Shown: positions 19,581-29,727, counted from the stretch's first letter. The stretch is DNA of 64,000 nucleotides from Bacteroidota bacterium (GCA_016185125.1 JACPOC010000015.1:62001-126000); one strand, 5' to 3'. Notes: a model not told the origin generated them from the sequence alone. A program made the numbers and translations.

Positions 19581-19907
19581 ATGCCATTTATTAAAGCACT
19601 TCCACAAAATAATTTTTATGCTGTTATTTTTTCGAGCACCAAAAGTGATACGCTTGATGGCTACGCCGAAATGGATGAACAAATGATGACGCTGGCTCAA
19701 CAACAACCGGGGTATTTAGGTTACGAAAGCTGTAACAATGGCAGCTCCGGAATTTTTATCAGCTATTGGGAAAGTAAAGAAGCCATTGATCACTGGCGAA
19801 AAAATGCCTCACATCAAATGGCAAAATCGCAGGCTAAGAATTGGTACAAGCGTTATTTATCGCAAATCTGTTTAGTGGAAAGCAGTCATTTTTTTGAAAA
19901 AAATTAA
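19581..19907 (+). CDS. Antibiotic biosynthesis monooxygenase (ABM) domain protein
   Basis: This 108-residue protein is a single ferredoxin-like ABM domain. The pattern FYAVIFSS, MMTLAQQQPGYLGYESC and GIFISYWESKEAIDHWRKN... ASHQMAKSQ is diagnostic. Relatives include quinol monooxygenases, haem-degrading proteins and many stand-alone domains of unknown role. It follows recG by 36 bases. The substrate cannot be assigned. Confidence 0.85.
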   Translation: MPFIKALPQNNFYAVIFSSTKSDTLDGYAEMDEQMMTLAQQQPGYLGYESCNNGSSGIFISYWESKEAIDHWRKNASHQMAKSQAKNWYKRYLSQICLVESSHFFEKN

Positions 19908-19988
19908 TATTGATATTACAATATTCCGCTCTATGATTAAATCAAAGATTCTTTATTATACTTGATAATCTAACCTTTATGCAAGTTA

Positions 19989-20138
19989 ATGATTATAAAA
20001 TACTTTTTGAAACCTCGTTGGGTGTATGTCTTTCTTGATCAGCAAATTCACGATCGGAAGTTGGAACAGTCCCCGTTTTCTTTTTTATACTTCAAAAATA
20101 AATTTGAATACTCATTTCAAGAGCATAGAAAAACATAA
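19989..20138 (+). CDS. Possible small protein, 49 codons
   Basis: In the 238-base gap between the ABM gene and the response regulator, ATG 19989 opens a 49-residue frame ending at TAA 20138. The product would be basic and aromatic (starting MIIKYFLKPRWVYVFLDQQ) and ends nine bases before the convergent regulator. There is no clear ribosome site or promoter and no homology I recognise. It may be a chance frame. Confidence 0.2.
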   Translation: MIIKYFLKPRWVYVFLDQQIHDRKLEQSPFSFLYFKNKFEYSFQEHRKT

Positions 20139-20145
20139 GGTTAAC

Positions 20146-20595
20146 TTATGCGGCCTTCAGCATTAAAACAAACTTATCTCTTTGCGGGCGGCCTAATTTC
20201 TTCTCAATTAAAAGAGTAAGAACATGTTGCAGCACTTTTTCGAGGGTATAATAATCGGGTTTACGAATATAATAGTGGGCACCATTATCGTATAAAACAT
20301 CCGCCACATCATTATGTTGCGAAGTGGAATAAATAATAACCACCATATCTTTAAATGCAGGATTCTGTTTTATTTCCAATAAACATTCTGCGCCATTTTT
20401 ACGGGGCATGTTAAGGTCAAGAAAAACCACATCCGGCAATTTGTGGATATTGGCGTTTAAAAACTCCATCAGTTCTACCCCATCTTCAGCAAAAGAAAAT
20501 TTAGTGGGAAGGTGTAACTTTTTAATAGCTTTTTCAAAAAAGAAACGATCATCCACATCGTCATCAGCAAGTATAAAGTGAAACTGTTCAGCCAT
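20146..20595 (-). CDS. Single-domain response regulator (CheY/Rcp1-like)
   Basis: This 149-residue receiver domain has no output domain. The acidic pocket is DDDVDD at residues 11-16, the phospho-acceptor is Asp60 in VVFLDLNMPRKNG, the switch Ser is in VVIIYSTSQ, and the conserved Lys is in YIRKPDYYTLE. Such regulators relay phosphate from a separate histidine kinase, often of the PAS or phytochrome type, and no kinase is nearby. The gene is alone on the minus strand, 135 bases downstream of the end of the CHAT gene. Confidence 0.9.
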   Translation of the reverse strand: MAEQFHFILADDDVDDRFFFEKAIKKLHLPTKFSFAEDGVELMEFLNANIHKLPDVVFLDLNMPRKNGAECLLEIKQNPAFKDMVVIIYSTSQHNDVADVLYDNGAHYYIRKPDYYTLEKVLQHVLTLLIEKKLGRPQRDKFVLMLKAA

Positions 20596-20730
20596 TAAAT
20601 TAAGCTAATTTTATTAAAGGTGTGAAGATAGTCATAAATTTCAATAAAAAGCAAGCTAAAATTATATAAAATCGACAAATGGTGAGGTGAGAATTGTCAT
20701 TCATTTTACTTTATTAGGTGGGTTTTATAA

Positions 20731-23700
20731 TTAATTAAACGTTTTTAAAAGTATAAAAGCAGCCCAGTAATAAGGATGCTTATACCTTTCCTTTACCAAT
20801 GTTTGCGCCTGCCTGAATGCACTTTCGATATTTAAAGTTATAGCATAATTTTTGTAAAACTCTGCCATAAGCATTTTAGTGGCATCATCATCTACGGGCC
20901 ATAAACTCATTATAATATTTTTAGCTCCCGCAATGGCGAAAGACCTTTGTAAGCCTGCCACACCTTGACTGCCCATGTTATCACCCAGCCCGGTTTGACA
21001 AGCAGACAGCACCACCAATTCAGTTGTTGACAAATTAAGCAAAGAGGCTTCGTAAGCTGAAAATATTCCGTCGTTCTCTGAATTAATATTTAAACTGTCC
21101 CTGGTGCTTGGGCCAACCCCGGCAAGAATAATTCCTGAACGTAAAAAACTATTGCTTTTTAAAGTTTTACTTTCAAACCCCAAAAACAATTTATCTTCTG
21201 TTTCCACATCTTTTAAATAATAGCCGTGGGTGGCAATGTGAAGAACGTTAGGAGATTTTATATTTCGCAGGTTTTCCTCACTTGCCAACTCTTCAGTATA
21301 TACTGTTACATTCCAAGCTTTAGCTGTAAGCTCTTTCGATATTTCTTCCACTTCCTTTTTAGTACCCGGAAGTTTGGACAGGTTATTTAATCCATAACGT
21401 TTAGCAACGGCGTCGTTCTCACTTTCATTGGCGGAGGTGCTACGTTTTTTAAAATCATATTCGTAATCGGGATAACCAAATAGAGCCGCCTGAGGTTTAT
21501 TGTTTACCGACTTGTTACTTTTATTTACCAATGAAGAAACATTGGCCGTGTTATAAATCTCAAATTCTTCCTGCACATATTTTTTAGCGCCGGGATCAAA
21601 AAGGCTGGCGAGATTTATTGTTTGAAAAACACCATCCGGTGAAATAAATAATTTATTTATCTCTTTCAAATACTTTTTTAAATCTTTAAAAAAAATCGCG
21701 TAACTTAATGTATCCGGTAATTGATTATCAATAGCATTCAAATAGTTATTGAAGTTTTTTTCTTCCATACCTTTGCCATTATTAAATATATGTAATTCCG
21801 GATTTAGGCTATTTTTTTTAATAACAATAGCCCCGTATTTTATAGTATGTGCTGAATCATTTATCCATTCATAAGCTTTAAAAATTTCTATGGCAGCTTC
21901 CTTATCTCCCAACGATTCTTTGAGTTGATCAAATGTTACAATTTCAGATTTTGAAAAAGAACTGAATTTTGATTTTAATGTGGCTTCTATACCCGACACT
22001 TTTCGTATTAACTCGTTGTCATCATTAACCCGATCGGTTGATTTACTATTATTGATTAATATATTTTTAGCTATTACCCACTCTTTAAATAAATTGATAT
22101 ACTCTTGGTTTTTAGAACCATAAACCTGCTGTTGAAGTTTTGCCGATTTTTTACCAAGTAATGATTTTAAAAGCATTTGGTTTTGCAAAGCCCTCTTTAT
22201 ATGCGCGCTTAAATCCTTTGTAGGTTGACTCAATTTATAATTAATTAAAAATACATTATAACTTTCGAAAGCCGGCTCAATAAAATTAAAATACAATGCC
22301 TGATTTTCCTCGCTCATGGCATCAAAATAATTATTTAACTGATTTGAATAATATTCAAGACTTTCAAAATATAAAGGAGACGCTAATTCAAATTTACCGA
22401 TTCTGGCATTGATTTCTGCTAAACCTAGTTGCGCCCGTGCATACAAATCATGTTTTCTGCCCAAGTTTTTATCAACAAGCAAAAGGGCTTCACGGAGGTT
22501 AATTTCAGCTTTTGTTAGCTGATTGGTACGCAAATACAACGAATAAGTAGAAATTAAGAAAGAAGAATATCTGAAATGATTTTTACCAACACTTTTTTCT
22601 ATAATAGCAAGTGCTTGTAACTTATATGATTCGGCCTTCTTAAAATCATTTAGTTTCAGATAAAGAAGTGAAAGATTGTTGAGGCAATTGCCATAAAACT
22701 GATGCTCCTTGCCTACTGTTATTTCATATACTTCCTTAGCTTCCAACGTTCGTTTTAAGGCTTCCTCATACAATCCCGCATCAAAATAAACCAAGCCCAG
22801 ATTATTTAAAGTGTTGGCATAACTTTTTGAATTTGTACCTAAGTATTTTTTTCTTATTTCTAAAGAGCCTAATAAAATTTCGGAAGCAAGTCCTACTCTT
22901 CCTAATTCCCTAAACAAATCGCCTTTGTTATTAAGCGCAATGCAATAATCTTCAGTATTTGTTTCATTAGTTTCTTTATAAATATTAAGAGCCGAATTAA
23001 ACGCATCTTCCGCCTCTTTAATATTTCCAAAAGCTTTGAAACACAAACCCATGTTGTTTTCTAAAGATGCCAATGCATGCCTGTCATTTGCTTTCAATCG
23101 AAAAAATTCTTGCTTGCCTTTTTTAAAATATTGAAAGGCCTGATCGTATCTGCTGGTCTCCCTATAAATATCTCCCAGGTTATCATAACTATCAATATAA
23201 CCCGAAGTATCGCTTATTAAAAGAAACAAAGAATCATTTACTATTTTGGAGGATAGCTCTATAGCTTTATCATATTCTCCTTGAAATTTGTGTATGGAAA
23301 ACAACCAGTTAAGCAAAATAATATAATGACGGCTTTTTTCACCATCCATTGTTTTATAATAATACAACAAACCTTCTACAGCGGGTTTTGCTTCAGTAAA
23401 CTTTCCTAAATTCATTAATACATTGGTATACTCAAAATAAATCTCCGAATATTCACGACTCGAAGCACCTAAAATCACTGAAAGAGGGCGCATACACGTG
23501 TAGTAATATTTTTCGGCCTCGGCGTAATTACCTATTCCTTTAAAAAATTCGCCAAATCGGTAAATAGCAATATATTTTAAAGTAGTATCCGAAGCTTTTG
23601 TAGCATAATGATACGACCATTTAAAACTTTCTTCGGCATTTTTGAGATCTTTACTATTCCATAGAGCGTAAGCATAGAAACTGTAAAATTTCATGCTATT

Positions 23701-23880
23701 ATCCGGATACTGCTCTATTTCTTTTTGATGTTTGTTTTCAAATGCCTCGAAAGCTTTCACTTCTAATTTAGTTTGCGCATTCAGCTTTTTATTTAAATCC
23801 TCCCAATCTTTTTCATAGGTTTGAGAGCAAATTGGACTATAACAAAAAACAATAAAAAGAAATATAATTTTTAACTTCAC
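20731..23880 (-). CDS. TPR-rich protein with C-terminal CHAT protease domain
   Basis: This 1049-residue protein has an N-terminal signal-like segment (MKLKIIFLFIVFCYSPICSQ) and more than ten TPR units across about residues 60-520 (recurring patterns such as ALNNLGLVYFDAGLYEEAL). A helical linker follows, then a C-terminal CHAT domain of the caspase/separase fold. The putative catalytic dyad is His in LHIATHGYY (about 880) and Cys in VVLSACQTGLGD (about 960). The CHAT ending SLWPVDDDATKMLMAEFY is classical. The protein is probably exported or periplasmic. Its substrate is unknown, and the TPR array likely binds an activator or target. Confidence 0.9.
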   Translation of the reverse strand: MKLKIIFLFIVFCYSPICSQTYEKDWEDLNKKLNAQTKLEVKAFEAFENKHQKEIEQYPDNSMKFYSFYAYALWNSKDLKNAEESFKWSYHYATKASDTTLKYIAIYRFGEFFKGIGNYAEAEKYYYTCMRPLSVILGASSREYSEIYFEYTNVLMNLGKFTEAKPAVEGLLYYYKTMDGEKSRHYIILLNWLFSIHKFQGEYDKAIELSSKIVNDSLFLLISDTSGYIDSYDNLGDIYRETSRYDQAFQYFKKGKQEFFRLKANDRHALASLENNMGLCFKAFGNIKEAEDAFNSALNIYKETNETNTEDYCIALNNKGDLFRELGRVGLASEILLGSLEIRKKYLGTNSKSYANTLNNLGLVYFDAGLYEEALKRTLEAKEVYEITVGKEHQFYGNCLNNLSLLYLKLNDFKKAESYKLQALAIIEKSVGKNHFRYSSFLISTYSLYLRTNQLTKAEINLREALLLVDKNLGRKHDLYARAQLGLAEINARIGKFELASPLYFESLEYYSNQLNNYFDAMSEENQALYFNFIEPAFESYNVFLINYKLSQPTKDLSAHIKRALQNQMLLKSLLGKKSAKLQQQVYGSKNQEYINLFKEWVIAKNILINNSKSTDRVNDDNELIRKVSGIEATLKSKFSSFSKSEIVTFDQLKESLGDKEAAIEIFKAYEWINDSAHTIKYGAIVIKKNSLNPELHIFNNGKGMEEKNFNNYLNAIDNQLPDTLSYAIFFKDLKKYLKEINKLFISPDGVFQTINLASLFDPGAKKYVQEEFEIYNTANVSSLVNKSNKSVNNKPQAALFGYPDYEYDFKKRSTSANESENDAVAKRYGLNNLSKLPGTKKEVEEISKELTAKAWNVTVYTEELASEENLRNIKSPNVLHIATHGYYLKDVETEDKLFLGFESKTLKSNSFLRSGIILAGVGPSTRDSLNINSENDGIFSAYEASLLNLSTTELVVLSACQTGLGDNMGSQGVAGLQRSFAIAGAKNIIMSLWPVDDDATKMLMAEFYKNYAITLNIESAFRQAQTLVKERYKHPYYWAAFILLKTFN

Positions 23881-23902
23881 CTTATAAAATTAAGCTTTTC
23901 TT

Positions 23903-24250
23903 ATGAAGAAAATATATTATTTATCAGGCTGTAGCACTTGTTCACGCATCATTAAAGAATTGGAACTTGAAGAAAAAGGGTTCGAGTTGCAGAATATAAA
24001 AAATGAAAAAATAACTCCACAACAATTAGAAGAAATGCAATCTTTGTCAGGCAGCTACGAATCTTTATTCAGCCGAGTAGCCCTAAAATACAAAACGCTT
24101 GACCCTAAGCCTTCTTCTGAAAAAGAATACAAGAAGTTAATTCTTGAAGAATATACGTTTTTAAAAAGGCCGGTAATTATTTATAAAACCCAAATTTTTG
24201 TAGGAAATTCTAAAAGTAATATAGAGGCTGCTAAAAAAGCAGTGCAATAA
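23903..24250 (+). CDS. ArsC/Spx-family thioredoxin-fold protein
   Basis: This 115-residue protein of the arsenate reductase/Spx superfamily has the N-terminal redox motif GCSTCSRIIKEL and the conserved FLKRPVIIY loop near residue 90. The short C-terminus is closer to small ArsC-like oxidoreductases or Spx-like regulators than to a dedicated arsenate reductase, and no ars genes are nearby. It is divergent from the CHAT gene across 22 bases. Confidence 0.8.
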   Translation: MKKIYYLSGCSTCSRIIKELELEEKGFELQNIKNEKITPQQLEEMQSLSGSYESLFSRVALKYKTLDPKPSSEKEYKKLILEEYTFLKRPVIIYKTQIFVGNSKSNIEAAKKAVQ

Positions 24251-24270
24251 AAAAGGCTTCAAAAGAAGCC
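24248..24270 (-). terminator. Rho-independent terminator for the 24287 gene
   Basis: GGCTTC at 24255-24260 pairs with GAAGCC at 24265-24270 around an AAAA loop. Read on the minus strand the hairpin is followed by a T run (A run 24249-24254 on the plus strand), just past the stop of the minus-strand gene at 24287. Confidence 0.75.
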
Positions 24271-24286
24271 CTTAATCATTTAACAG

Positions 24287-24724
24287 TTAATCCTGCTCGT
24301 CTATTATATTATCTTTGCGTTTATCTTTTTGATTTTGCTTTCTTTTCTCTTTAGCTTGCGTCCATTTTGCTTTTTGATCTGGGGTTAAAAAGGCTTCAAC
24401 AGAGGTATTAAACTTTTCGTTATTTATTTTTGCTTGCGCATGAATAGCCTTTCGTTCTTCGGGCGTTGTTGAACCTTTTATTTTTTCATGCAGAGGCGCA
24501 TTCGCATTTATTCGTTCTAAAGCAGCCGCTTCCCACTTAGATTTCTGATCGGAATTTAAACCTAACTCCTTTTCAGCCCACTTTACATTCTTTTTTGCAC
24601 GTTCTTCGGGTGTCATTGGTGCCTGTTGCTGTTTTTCTTTTTGAATGGAAGGCGTAGTTTTTTGGGCTTGAAGTGTTACGGTTAAGCCCAAAATTAAAGC
24701 TGTGGCAAATAGTATCTTATTCAT
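24287..24724 (-). CDS. Periplasmic Spy/CpxP-like LTxxQ-type protein
   Basis: This 145-residue secreted protein has a signal peptide (MNKILFATALILGLTVTLQAQ). A helical, charged body carries two similar motifs, ELGLNSDQKSKWEAA and AFLTPDQKAKWTQA, as in Spy/CpxP-like periplasmic proteins. A very basic Lys/Arg-rich tail precedes the acidic C-terminus. Related proteins are small periplasmic chaperones or stress sensors. It is monocistronic, closed by a terminator. Confidence 0.7.
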   Translation of the reverse strand: MNKILFATALILGLTVTLQAQKTTPSIQKEKQQQAPMTPEERAKKNVKWAEKELGLNSDQKSKWEAAALERINANAPLHEKIKGSTTPEERKAIHAQAKINNEKFNTSVEAFLTPDQKAKWTQAKEKRKQNQKDKRKDNIIDEQD

Positions 24725-24781
24725 GTATGTAAGTTTAATAATTTCAAATCAATTTTAGTAAAATGGATTAACAAATATAAA

Positions 24782-27133
24782 TTATTTTTCCACAACTACC
24801 TTTTTTACAAATTCAGACAATCCCGTTTTTATTTTTACAAAATAAAGTCCCGCTGCCTCATTCCTTAGGTCAATTTCTAAAGTTTGATTCTTTCCGGCAC
24901 TGGAAGGTATAACTTGTTGACCTATAATATTATAAACTTCTAAATTAATTTCTTTTTCGTCAGGATTTTTTATAGTAAACAAACCCTCTGAAGGATTAGG
25001 GCTTATTACCAGATTAAATTCTGAAGAAATAATAGAATTTACTGAATTTGGTGCGCCGGTAATTTTTCTTATCCGCAAATCATCAAAATAAAATCCATCT
25101 TTAGCAGTAAACCCGTCGGAAAAAAATTTAAAACGAACTAAAAAATTAAGGCCACTATATGCTGTAATATCTATATCTTCTTTAACCCAAGCGTCCTGCA
25201 AGCCATCATAAACAGGTTGTGATGCCCCGGAAGAGGCAGGAGAAGTTTCATATCTTCCACAAAGCGGACTCCACGTAGAGCCGTTATTTGTGCTATAAAG
25301 TATCTCCGTATTATCGTAATTTTTTTCAAGTTCAAAACGGGTGTAATATTGTAAGTGAGCGTACATAGCATTGCTTAAATTCACCGCATTGCTTAACGTA
25401 ATTGTTTTGTTCTCATTGTTGGCGTACAAACCCGAGGGGCTATCTGTAATACTTCCCGGAGGCGAAACAAATTTAGTTGTGCTTATACCCCATGATCCTG
25501 TAGCTATAAAGTTGGGAGAGATTGAACTGCCATCGTTGTAAAAAAGTGTAATGGGTGTGCCGTAAATTTTAGTGATTGTATCGCTGTGAATATAAAATCC
25601 ATTATTAACATTAATGAGATACTTAACAGGTTGGGCGGGAGTTAAACTAGAATTTAATGTGAAAGCAATAGAATCATTCATCTGCTGATTAATAGCTAAC
25701 GAATAAATTTTAGCTGCACCCGTTGAAGAAATGCCTGAGCCAAGCGGAGTGATGCTTACCGTAAAACTACCGCCGCTATTGCCTAATCGTTGAATAGAAT
25801 ATTTTAAATATCCATTAGCGGACAAAAATTTATCGTGAGTGTCCTCTACCCTGGCAAAGCTGCCTGAAAGTTTAGCGAGATAATAATTTTGCTTAAATGT
25901 TGTTTTGCAAATATCAAGAATACGGGAAGAGACCGGCCAAAATCCGTCATTGGCGGAGCCTGCCTCCGGAGTCATAGATAATATTTTTGGTTTGGATGAT
26001 TGTTCTCCATACATCCAGTCATCACTATCTCCATTCACAACATAATTTACGGTTTGATCTCCTGTGCCATATAAAAAACGACTATCCTCGGTTAACAAAA
26101 CGCTCCAGTTAACAAAAGTGGCACTATCAGGCGTATACAGGCTGGGCAAATATCCCCAGGGATAAATAAGCAGATTGCTGTATGTATGGGCGTTTAAAGC
26201 CGAAACAAATTGTCGGGCATTACAAAAATCCCGCATTGCCTGAGTTTCAGGTTCGCTAAAGCCTGCTGTTCCGCGATAGGTATCGTTGCCCATGGTTGGA
26301 GAAGAACCAACATTATCAAAACCCCAATTGTTTCCGTAATTACGATTTAGATCCACTCCAAAAGTGTTGTCGGAATTTAGCCTTCTGTTTTTGCGCCACA
26401 TGCCACCGCCGCTAGGATTAATGGTTTGGTTATACACATACCCATCAGGATTTACACAGGGCACAAAATATAATTCGGTGCTGTTGATGGTTGCCTGAAT
26501 ATCAGGATCAGTAGCATAATTTTGAAGTAAATACCACATATAAAAAATAAGTTGTGATAAGCCCGCAGCCTCGCGCGCATGATGCAGAGAGTTATACAAA
26601 ACTTCAGGTTCAGCTTCATCAATATTTGGGTTATCACTAATTTTAACCATCCAAAGTTCGCGGCCTTCAATGCTTAATGGGTTAAGAGCTTGCTTTACTG
26701 TTATTAAATTTGGATATAACAATGCCATGCTATCAAGAATTTGCTTCATTTCATTCCAAGTAAAAAAACCGCCCATGCTTCCTAAATGAAAGTAGGTGGG
26801 TTTAACAATATTTTGCGCGTTACAAACTCCGGGAGCAACCGCTGTTTTGCCTAAGGCCTCAGCCGCATTTCTTTGCTCGTAAAACTTTGAAAGATCCGCT
26901 ATCAGCACTTTATAATTAATATTATTTAGCTGTAATACTTTTACCTCATCTTCACTTATTTCAGTAATGATTGAGTTGTCCTGAACATCTGCATGATCAA
27001 TGGTAACGCCTAATTGCAGAAGGGTTTTAGCCAAGCTTTTAGTTCCTGTAATTTGAACTTTTTGATACTTTAAATTTTGCGCGTTGGCAAATGAAACCGC
27101 AAACAATATTATTAACACAAATACTTTTTTCAT
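24782..27133 (-). CDS. Secreted M14 zinc carboxypeptidase with T9SS type A sorting domain
   Basis: This is a 783-residue secreted metallo-carboxypeptidase. It has a signal peptide (MKKVFVLIILFAVSFANAQ), a propeptide-like region, and an M14 catalytic domain with zinc ligands in SLHHAREAAG (about 185-188), a downstream His (LNAHTYSN) and catalytic Glu (SMTPEAGS). A jelly-roll module with a NNGSTWSPL pattern follows. The last roughly 75 residues are a T9SS type A tail (SPNPSEGLFTI, LEVYNIIGQQV, GLYFVKI). I chose ATG at 27133, since the upstream in-frame start at 27175 disrupts the signal peptide. It probably digests extracellular peptides. Confidence 0.92.
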   Translation of the reverse strand: MKKVFVLIILFAVSFANAQNLKYQKVQITGTKSLAKTLLQLGVTIDHADVQDNSIITEISEDEVKVLQLNNINYKVLIADLSKFYEQRNAAEALGKTAVAPGVCNAQNIVKPTYFHLGSMGGFFTWNEMKQILDSMALLYPNLITVKQALNPLSIEGRELWMVKISDNPNIDEAEPEVLYNSLHHAREAAGLSQLIFYMWYLLQNYATDPDIQATINSTELYFVPCVNPDGYVYNQTINPSGGGMWRKNRRLNSDNTFGVDLNRNYGNNWGFDNVGSSPTMGNDTYRGTAGFSEPETQAMRDFCNARQFVSALNAHTYSNLLIYPWGYLPSLYTPDSATFVNWSVLLTEDSRFLYGTGDQTVNYVVNGDSDDWMYGEQSSKPKILSMTPEAGSANDGFWPVSSRILDICKTTFKQNYYLAKLSGSFARVEDTHDKFLSANGYLKYSIQRLGNSGGSFTVSITPLGSGISSTGAAKIYSLAINQQMNDSIAFTLNSSLTPAQPVKYLINVNNGFYIHSDTITKIYGTPITLFYNDGSSISPNFIATGSWGISTTKFVSPPGSITDSPSGLYANNENKTITLSNAVNLSNAMYAHLQYYTRFELEKNYDNTEILYSTNNGSTWSPLCGRYETSPASSGASQPVYDGLQDAWVKEDIDITAYSGLNFLVRFKFFSDGFTAKDGFYFDDLRIRKITGAPNSVNSIISSEFNLVISPNPSEGLFTIKNPDEKEINLEVYNIIGQQVIPSSAGKNQTLEIDLRNEAAGLYFVKIKTGLSEFVKKVVVEK

Positions 27134-27359
27134 ATTTTTCTTTTTATTATTTAATACCAAGATTATCAAAAACAAAACTCCTCATATTAATTCGTATGAG
27201 GCTATTGCACCTGTTGCGCCCGCATGATAAAAGAGGCGGGTATATTAATATCGCTTCTATTTTTAATAAACCATTCATATCTTTCAAAAGTGCAATGTTG
27301 ATAAAAAGATTAACTATTCCCTAAAGGCTCGTCACCTGCCTCTACATTTGCAAATGTAA

Positions 27360-28103
27360 ATGAATATTGTCAAAATCTCAATATACTTTGTTACTAAGTG
27401 CTGTAAGGTAAATTTAATCGTTTTAATGGTTATAATCGGGGGACGAATTTGCGCGGGTAAAGATCCTATTAAAGTAACGCAATCGTATATTTGCTGGTAT
27501 GCCGAAGAAGCCGTTGAACAAATGATCAAATACCACATTCCGGCAAGCGTTACTCTTGCGCAGGCAATATTTGAAAGTAAATGCGGAAACAGTACTTTAG
27601 CGAAAAAATCCAACAATCATTTTGGGATTAAGTGCCACACAGCATGGGTTGGCGATACAGTAATAAAAACAGATGATACGCTTAATGAATGCTTTAGAAA
27701 GTACAGCAGCGTTGAAGATTCTTATACCGATCATAGCTTATTTTTACAATCAAGAAATCGTTATCAGCACTTATTTAAACTTTCGGTAACCGATTACAAA
27801 GGCTGGTGCAGAGGATTAAAGGCCGCCGGTTATGCAACGTTTTCAGGATACGCAGATGAGCTTATTAAAATAATAGAAGAAAATAAACTGTATCTTTTTG
27901 ACCGATATGAAAGGGTTACTAATTTGAGTAAAACTATACCTATCGAAAAAATCAGGAAGAGTAAATTGACTTTAAATGACTTTACCTTGAAAGATTTGGC
28001 TAAAACGGGATCACTTTTTATAAGCGAAAAAAGATTTGATATGAAACTTCTTTCTTTGATCATCGATACGCCTGATATATCAAACTACGTAGCGGAGAAG
28101 TAA
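27360..28103 (+). CDS. Glucosaminidase-domain protein (FlgJ-like muramidase)
   Basis: This 247-residue predicted peptidoglycan hydrolase has a hydrophobic N-terminal segment (about 17-32). The glucosaminidase domain shows SVTLAQAIFESKCGNSTLAK (catalytic Glu in IFESKCG), NNHFGIKCH, and FRKYSSVEDSYTDHSLFLQ ... RYQHLF. A shorter basic C-terminal part follows. A TAnnTTTG match (TACATTTG, 27343-27350) lies almost on the ATG, so the true start may be later, for example ATG 27426. A 7-bp perfect inverted repeat (27180-27186/27195-27201) lies upstream between the divergent genes. Confidence 0.85.
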   Translation: MNIVKISIYFVTKCCKVNLIVLMVIIGGRICAGKDPIKVTQSYICWYAEEAVEQMIKYHIPASVTLAQAIFESKCGNSTLAKKSNNHFGIKCHTAWVGDTVIKTDDTLNECFRKYSSVEDSYTDHSLFLQSRNRYQHLFKLSVTDYKGWCRGLKAAGYATFSGYADELIKIIEENKLYLFDRYERVTNLSKTIPIEKIRKSKLTLNDFTLKDLAKTGSLFISEKRFDMKLLSLIIDTPDISNYVAEK

Positions 28104-28181
28104 ACAGTTTCACTATTTTTTTAAGAAAAAATTTGAGGTGTTTTTTTAAAACCCTATTTTTAGCTCATAATTATTATTGTT

Positions 28182-29579
28182 ATGGAATTCAGAATTGAAA
28201 AAGACACCATGGGCGAGGTTAAAGTGCCTGCCCATGTATATTGGGGCGCACAAACCGAACGCAGTAGGAATAATTTTAAAATAGGCCCCGAAGCAAGCAT
28301 GCCTAAGGAAATAATTTATGCATTCGGCTATTTGAAAAAAGCGGCGGCTATGGCTAATACAGAATTGGGAGTGTTATCAAAAGAAAAATGTGACCTCATT
28401 TCAAAAGCTTGTGACGAAATTTTGGCTCACAAACTTGACGATCAATTTCCCTTGGTTATTTGGCAAACAGGCTCCGGAACGCAAAGTAACATGAACGCCA
28501 ATGAAGTAATTGCTTACAGGGCACACGTAATGAATGGCGGAAAATTAAGCGATGAGCCAAAAGTGTTACATCCTAATGATGATGTTAATAAATCGCAGAG
28601 CAGCAACGATACTTTTCCAACGGCCATGCACATTGCGGCCTATAAGCAAGTGGTGGAAATAACTATTCCCGGAATGGAAAAAATGCGCGATAGTTTAAAG
28701 AAAAAATCAGAAGCATTTAAAGATATCATAAAAACGGGCCGTACGCATTTTATGGATGCAACTCCCTTATCATTAGGACAAGAGTTCAGCGGTTATGTTC
28801 AACAGATAAACATGAGTATCCGCGCGCTCAAAAACGCATTGGATGCAGTGAAAGAACTTGCATTAGGTGGTACCGCTGTGGGAACAGGCTTAAATACACC
28901 CAAAGGATACGACGTGTTGGTAGCTAAAAAAATTGCAGAGTTAACCGGTTTGCCTTTTGTAACAGCGCCCAACAAATTCGAAGCGCTGGCTGCCCATGAT
29001 GCCATGGTGGAATTAAGCGGTGCTTTAAAAAGAAGCGCCGTTTCTTTGATGAAAATAGCAAACGATATTAGAATGCTTTCTTCAGGGCCTCGTTGCGGCA
29101 TTGGAGAAATTATAATTCCCGATAACGAGCCGGGTTCTTCCATCATGCCCGGAAAAGTAAATCCTACACAACCCGAAGCGCTAACAATGGTGTGCGCGCA
29201 GGTAATGGGCAATGATGTGGCTGTGAGTATTGGCGGATCGATGGGACATTTTGAATTGAATGTTTTTAAACCGGTTATTGCGGCTAACGTTTTACAATCT
29301 GCCAGATTAATTGGAGATGCCTGTGTATCCTTTACAGAAAAATGTTCTGACGGAATTGAAGCGAATCTTCCAGAATTAAAAAAACATTTAGAAAATTCGT
29401 TAATGCTGGTAACAGCTTTAAATACGCATATTGGCTACGAAAAAGCAGCAAAAATTGCTAAAACTGCGCATAAAGGCAATAAAACTTTACGTGAGGCCGC
29501 GATAGAATTAGGTTATGTTACCAATGAACAATTTGATTTATGGGTGCGGCCTGAAGATATGATCGGAAGTTTAAAATAA
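28182..29579 (+). CDS. fumC: Class II fumarate hydratase
   Basis: This 465-residue cytoplasmic TCA-cycle enzyme interconverts fumarate and malate. It has the N-terminal [19 protein letters not shown], the [17 protein letters not shown] active-site region with the catalytic His, the superfamily signature [11 protein letters not shown], and C-terminal [18 protein letters not shown]. It is full length for the family. It appears to be transcribed alone, with a terminator-like hairpin immediately downstream. Confidence 0.96.
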   Translation: MEFRIEKDTMGEVKVPAHVYWGAQTERSRNNFKIGPEASMPKEIIYAFGYLKKAAAMANTELGVLSKEKCDLISKACDEILAHKLDDQFPLVIWQTGSGTQSNMNANEVIAYRAHVMNGGKLSDEPKVLHPNDDVNKSQSSNDTFPTAMHIAAYKQVVEITIPGMEKMRDSLKKKSEAFKDIIKTGRTHFMDATPLSLGQEFSGYVQQINMSIRALKNALDAVKELALGGTAVGTGLNTPKGYDVLVAKKIAELTGLPFVTAPNKFEALAAHDAMVELSGALKRSAVSLMKIANDIRMLSSGPRCGIGEIIIPDNEPGSSIMPGKVNPTQPEALTMVCAQVMGNDVAVSIGGSMGHFELNVFKPVIAANVLQSARLIGDACVSFTEKCSDGIEANLPELKKHLENSLMLVTALNTHIGYEKAAKIAKTAHKGNKTLREAAIELGYVTNEQFDLWVRPEDMIGSLK

Positions 29580-29587
29580 TTATTAAT

Positions 29588-29616
29588 AAAACCTGCTCCA
29601 CAAACGTGGGTTTTTT
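29588..29616 (+). terminator. Terminator-like hairpin after fumC
   Basis: The inner stem CCAC/GTGG encloses AAAC, flanked by AAAACC and GGTTTTTT, nine bases after the fumC stop. The stem is imperfect but followed by a T run. Confidence 0.6.
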
Positions 29617-29727
29617 AACGATAAAAAGGCTTTTTACAGATATAAACACTGCTCTTTTAACAAGTTTAGCACTTTTGGATATTTTTTGAAACGAAAATTT
29701 TGGTAACTTTATTAAAATCATCTTACC

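Noticed and set aside
19930-20045. Remnant PAS-domain sequence in another frame (DYKILFETS-like)
   Set aside because: Only about ten residues fit, followed by a stop; too short to support a pseudogene.
27332-27616. Minus-strand 94-codon frame
   Set aside because: Antisense to the start of the glucosaminidase gene, with no family match or ribosome site.
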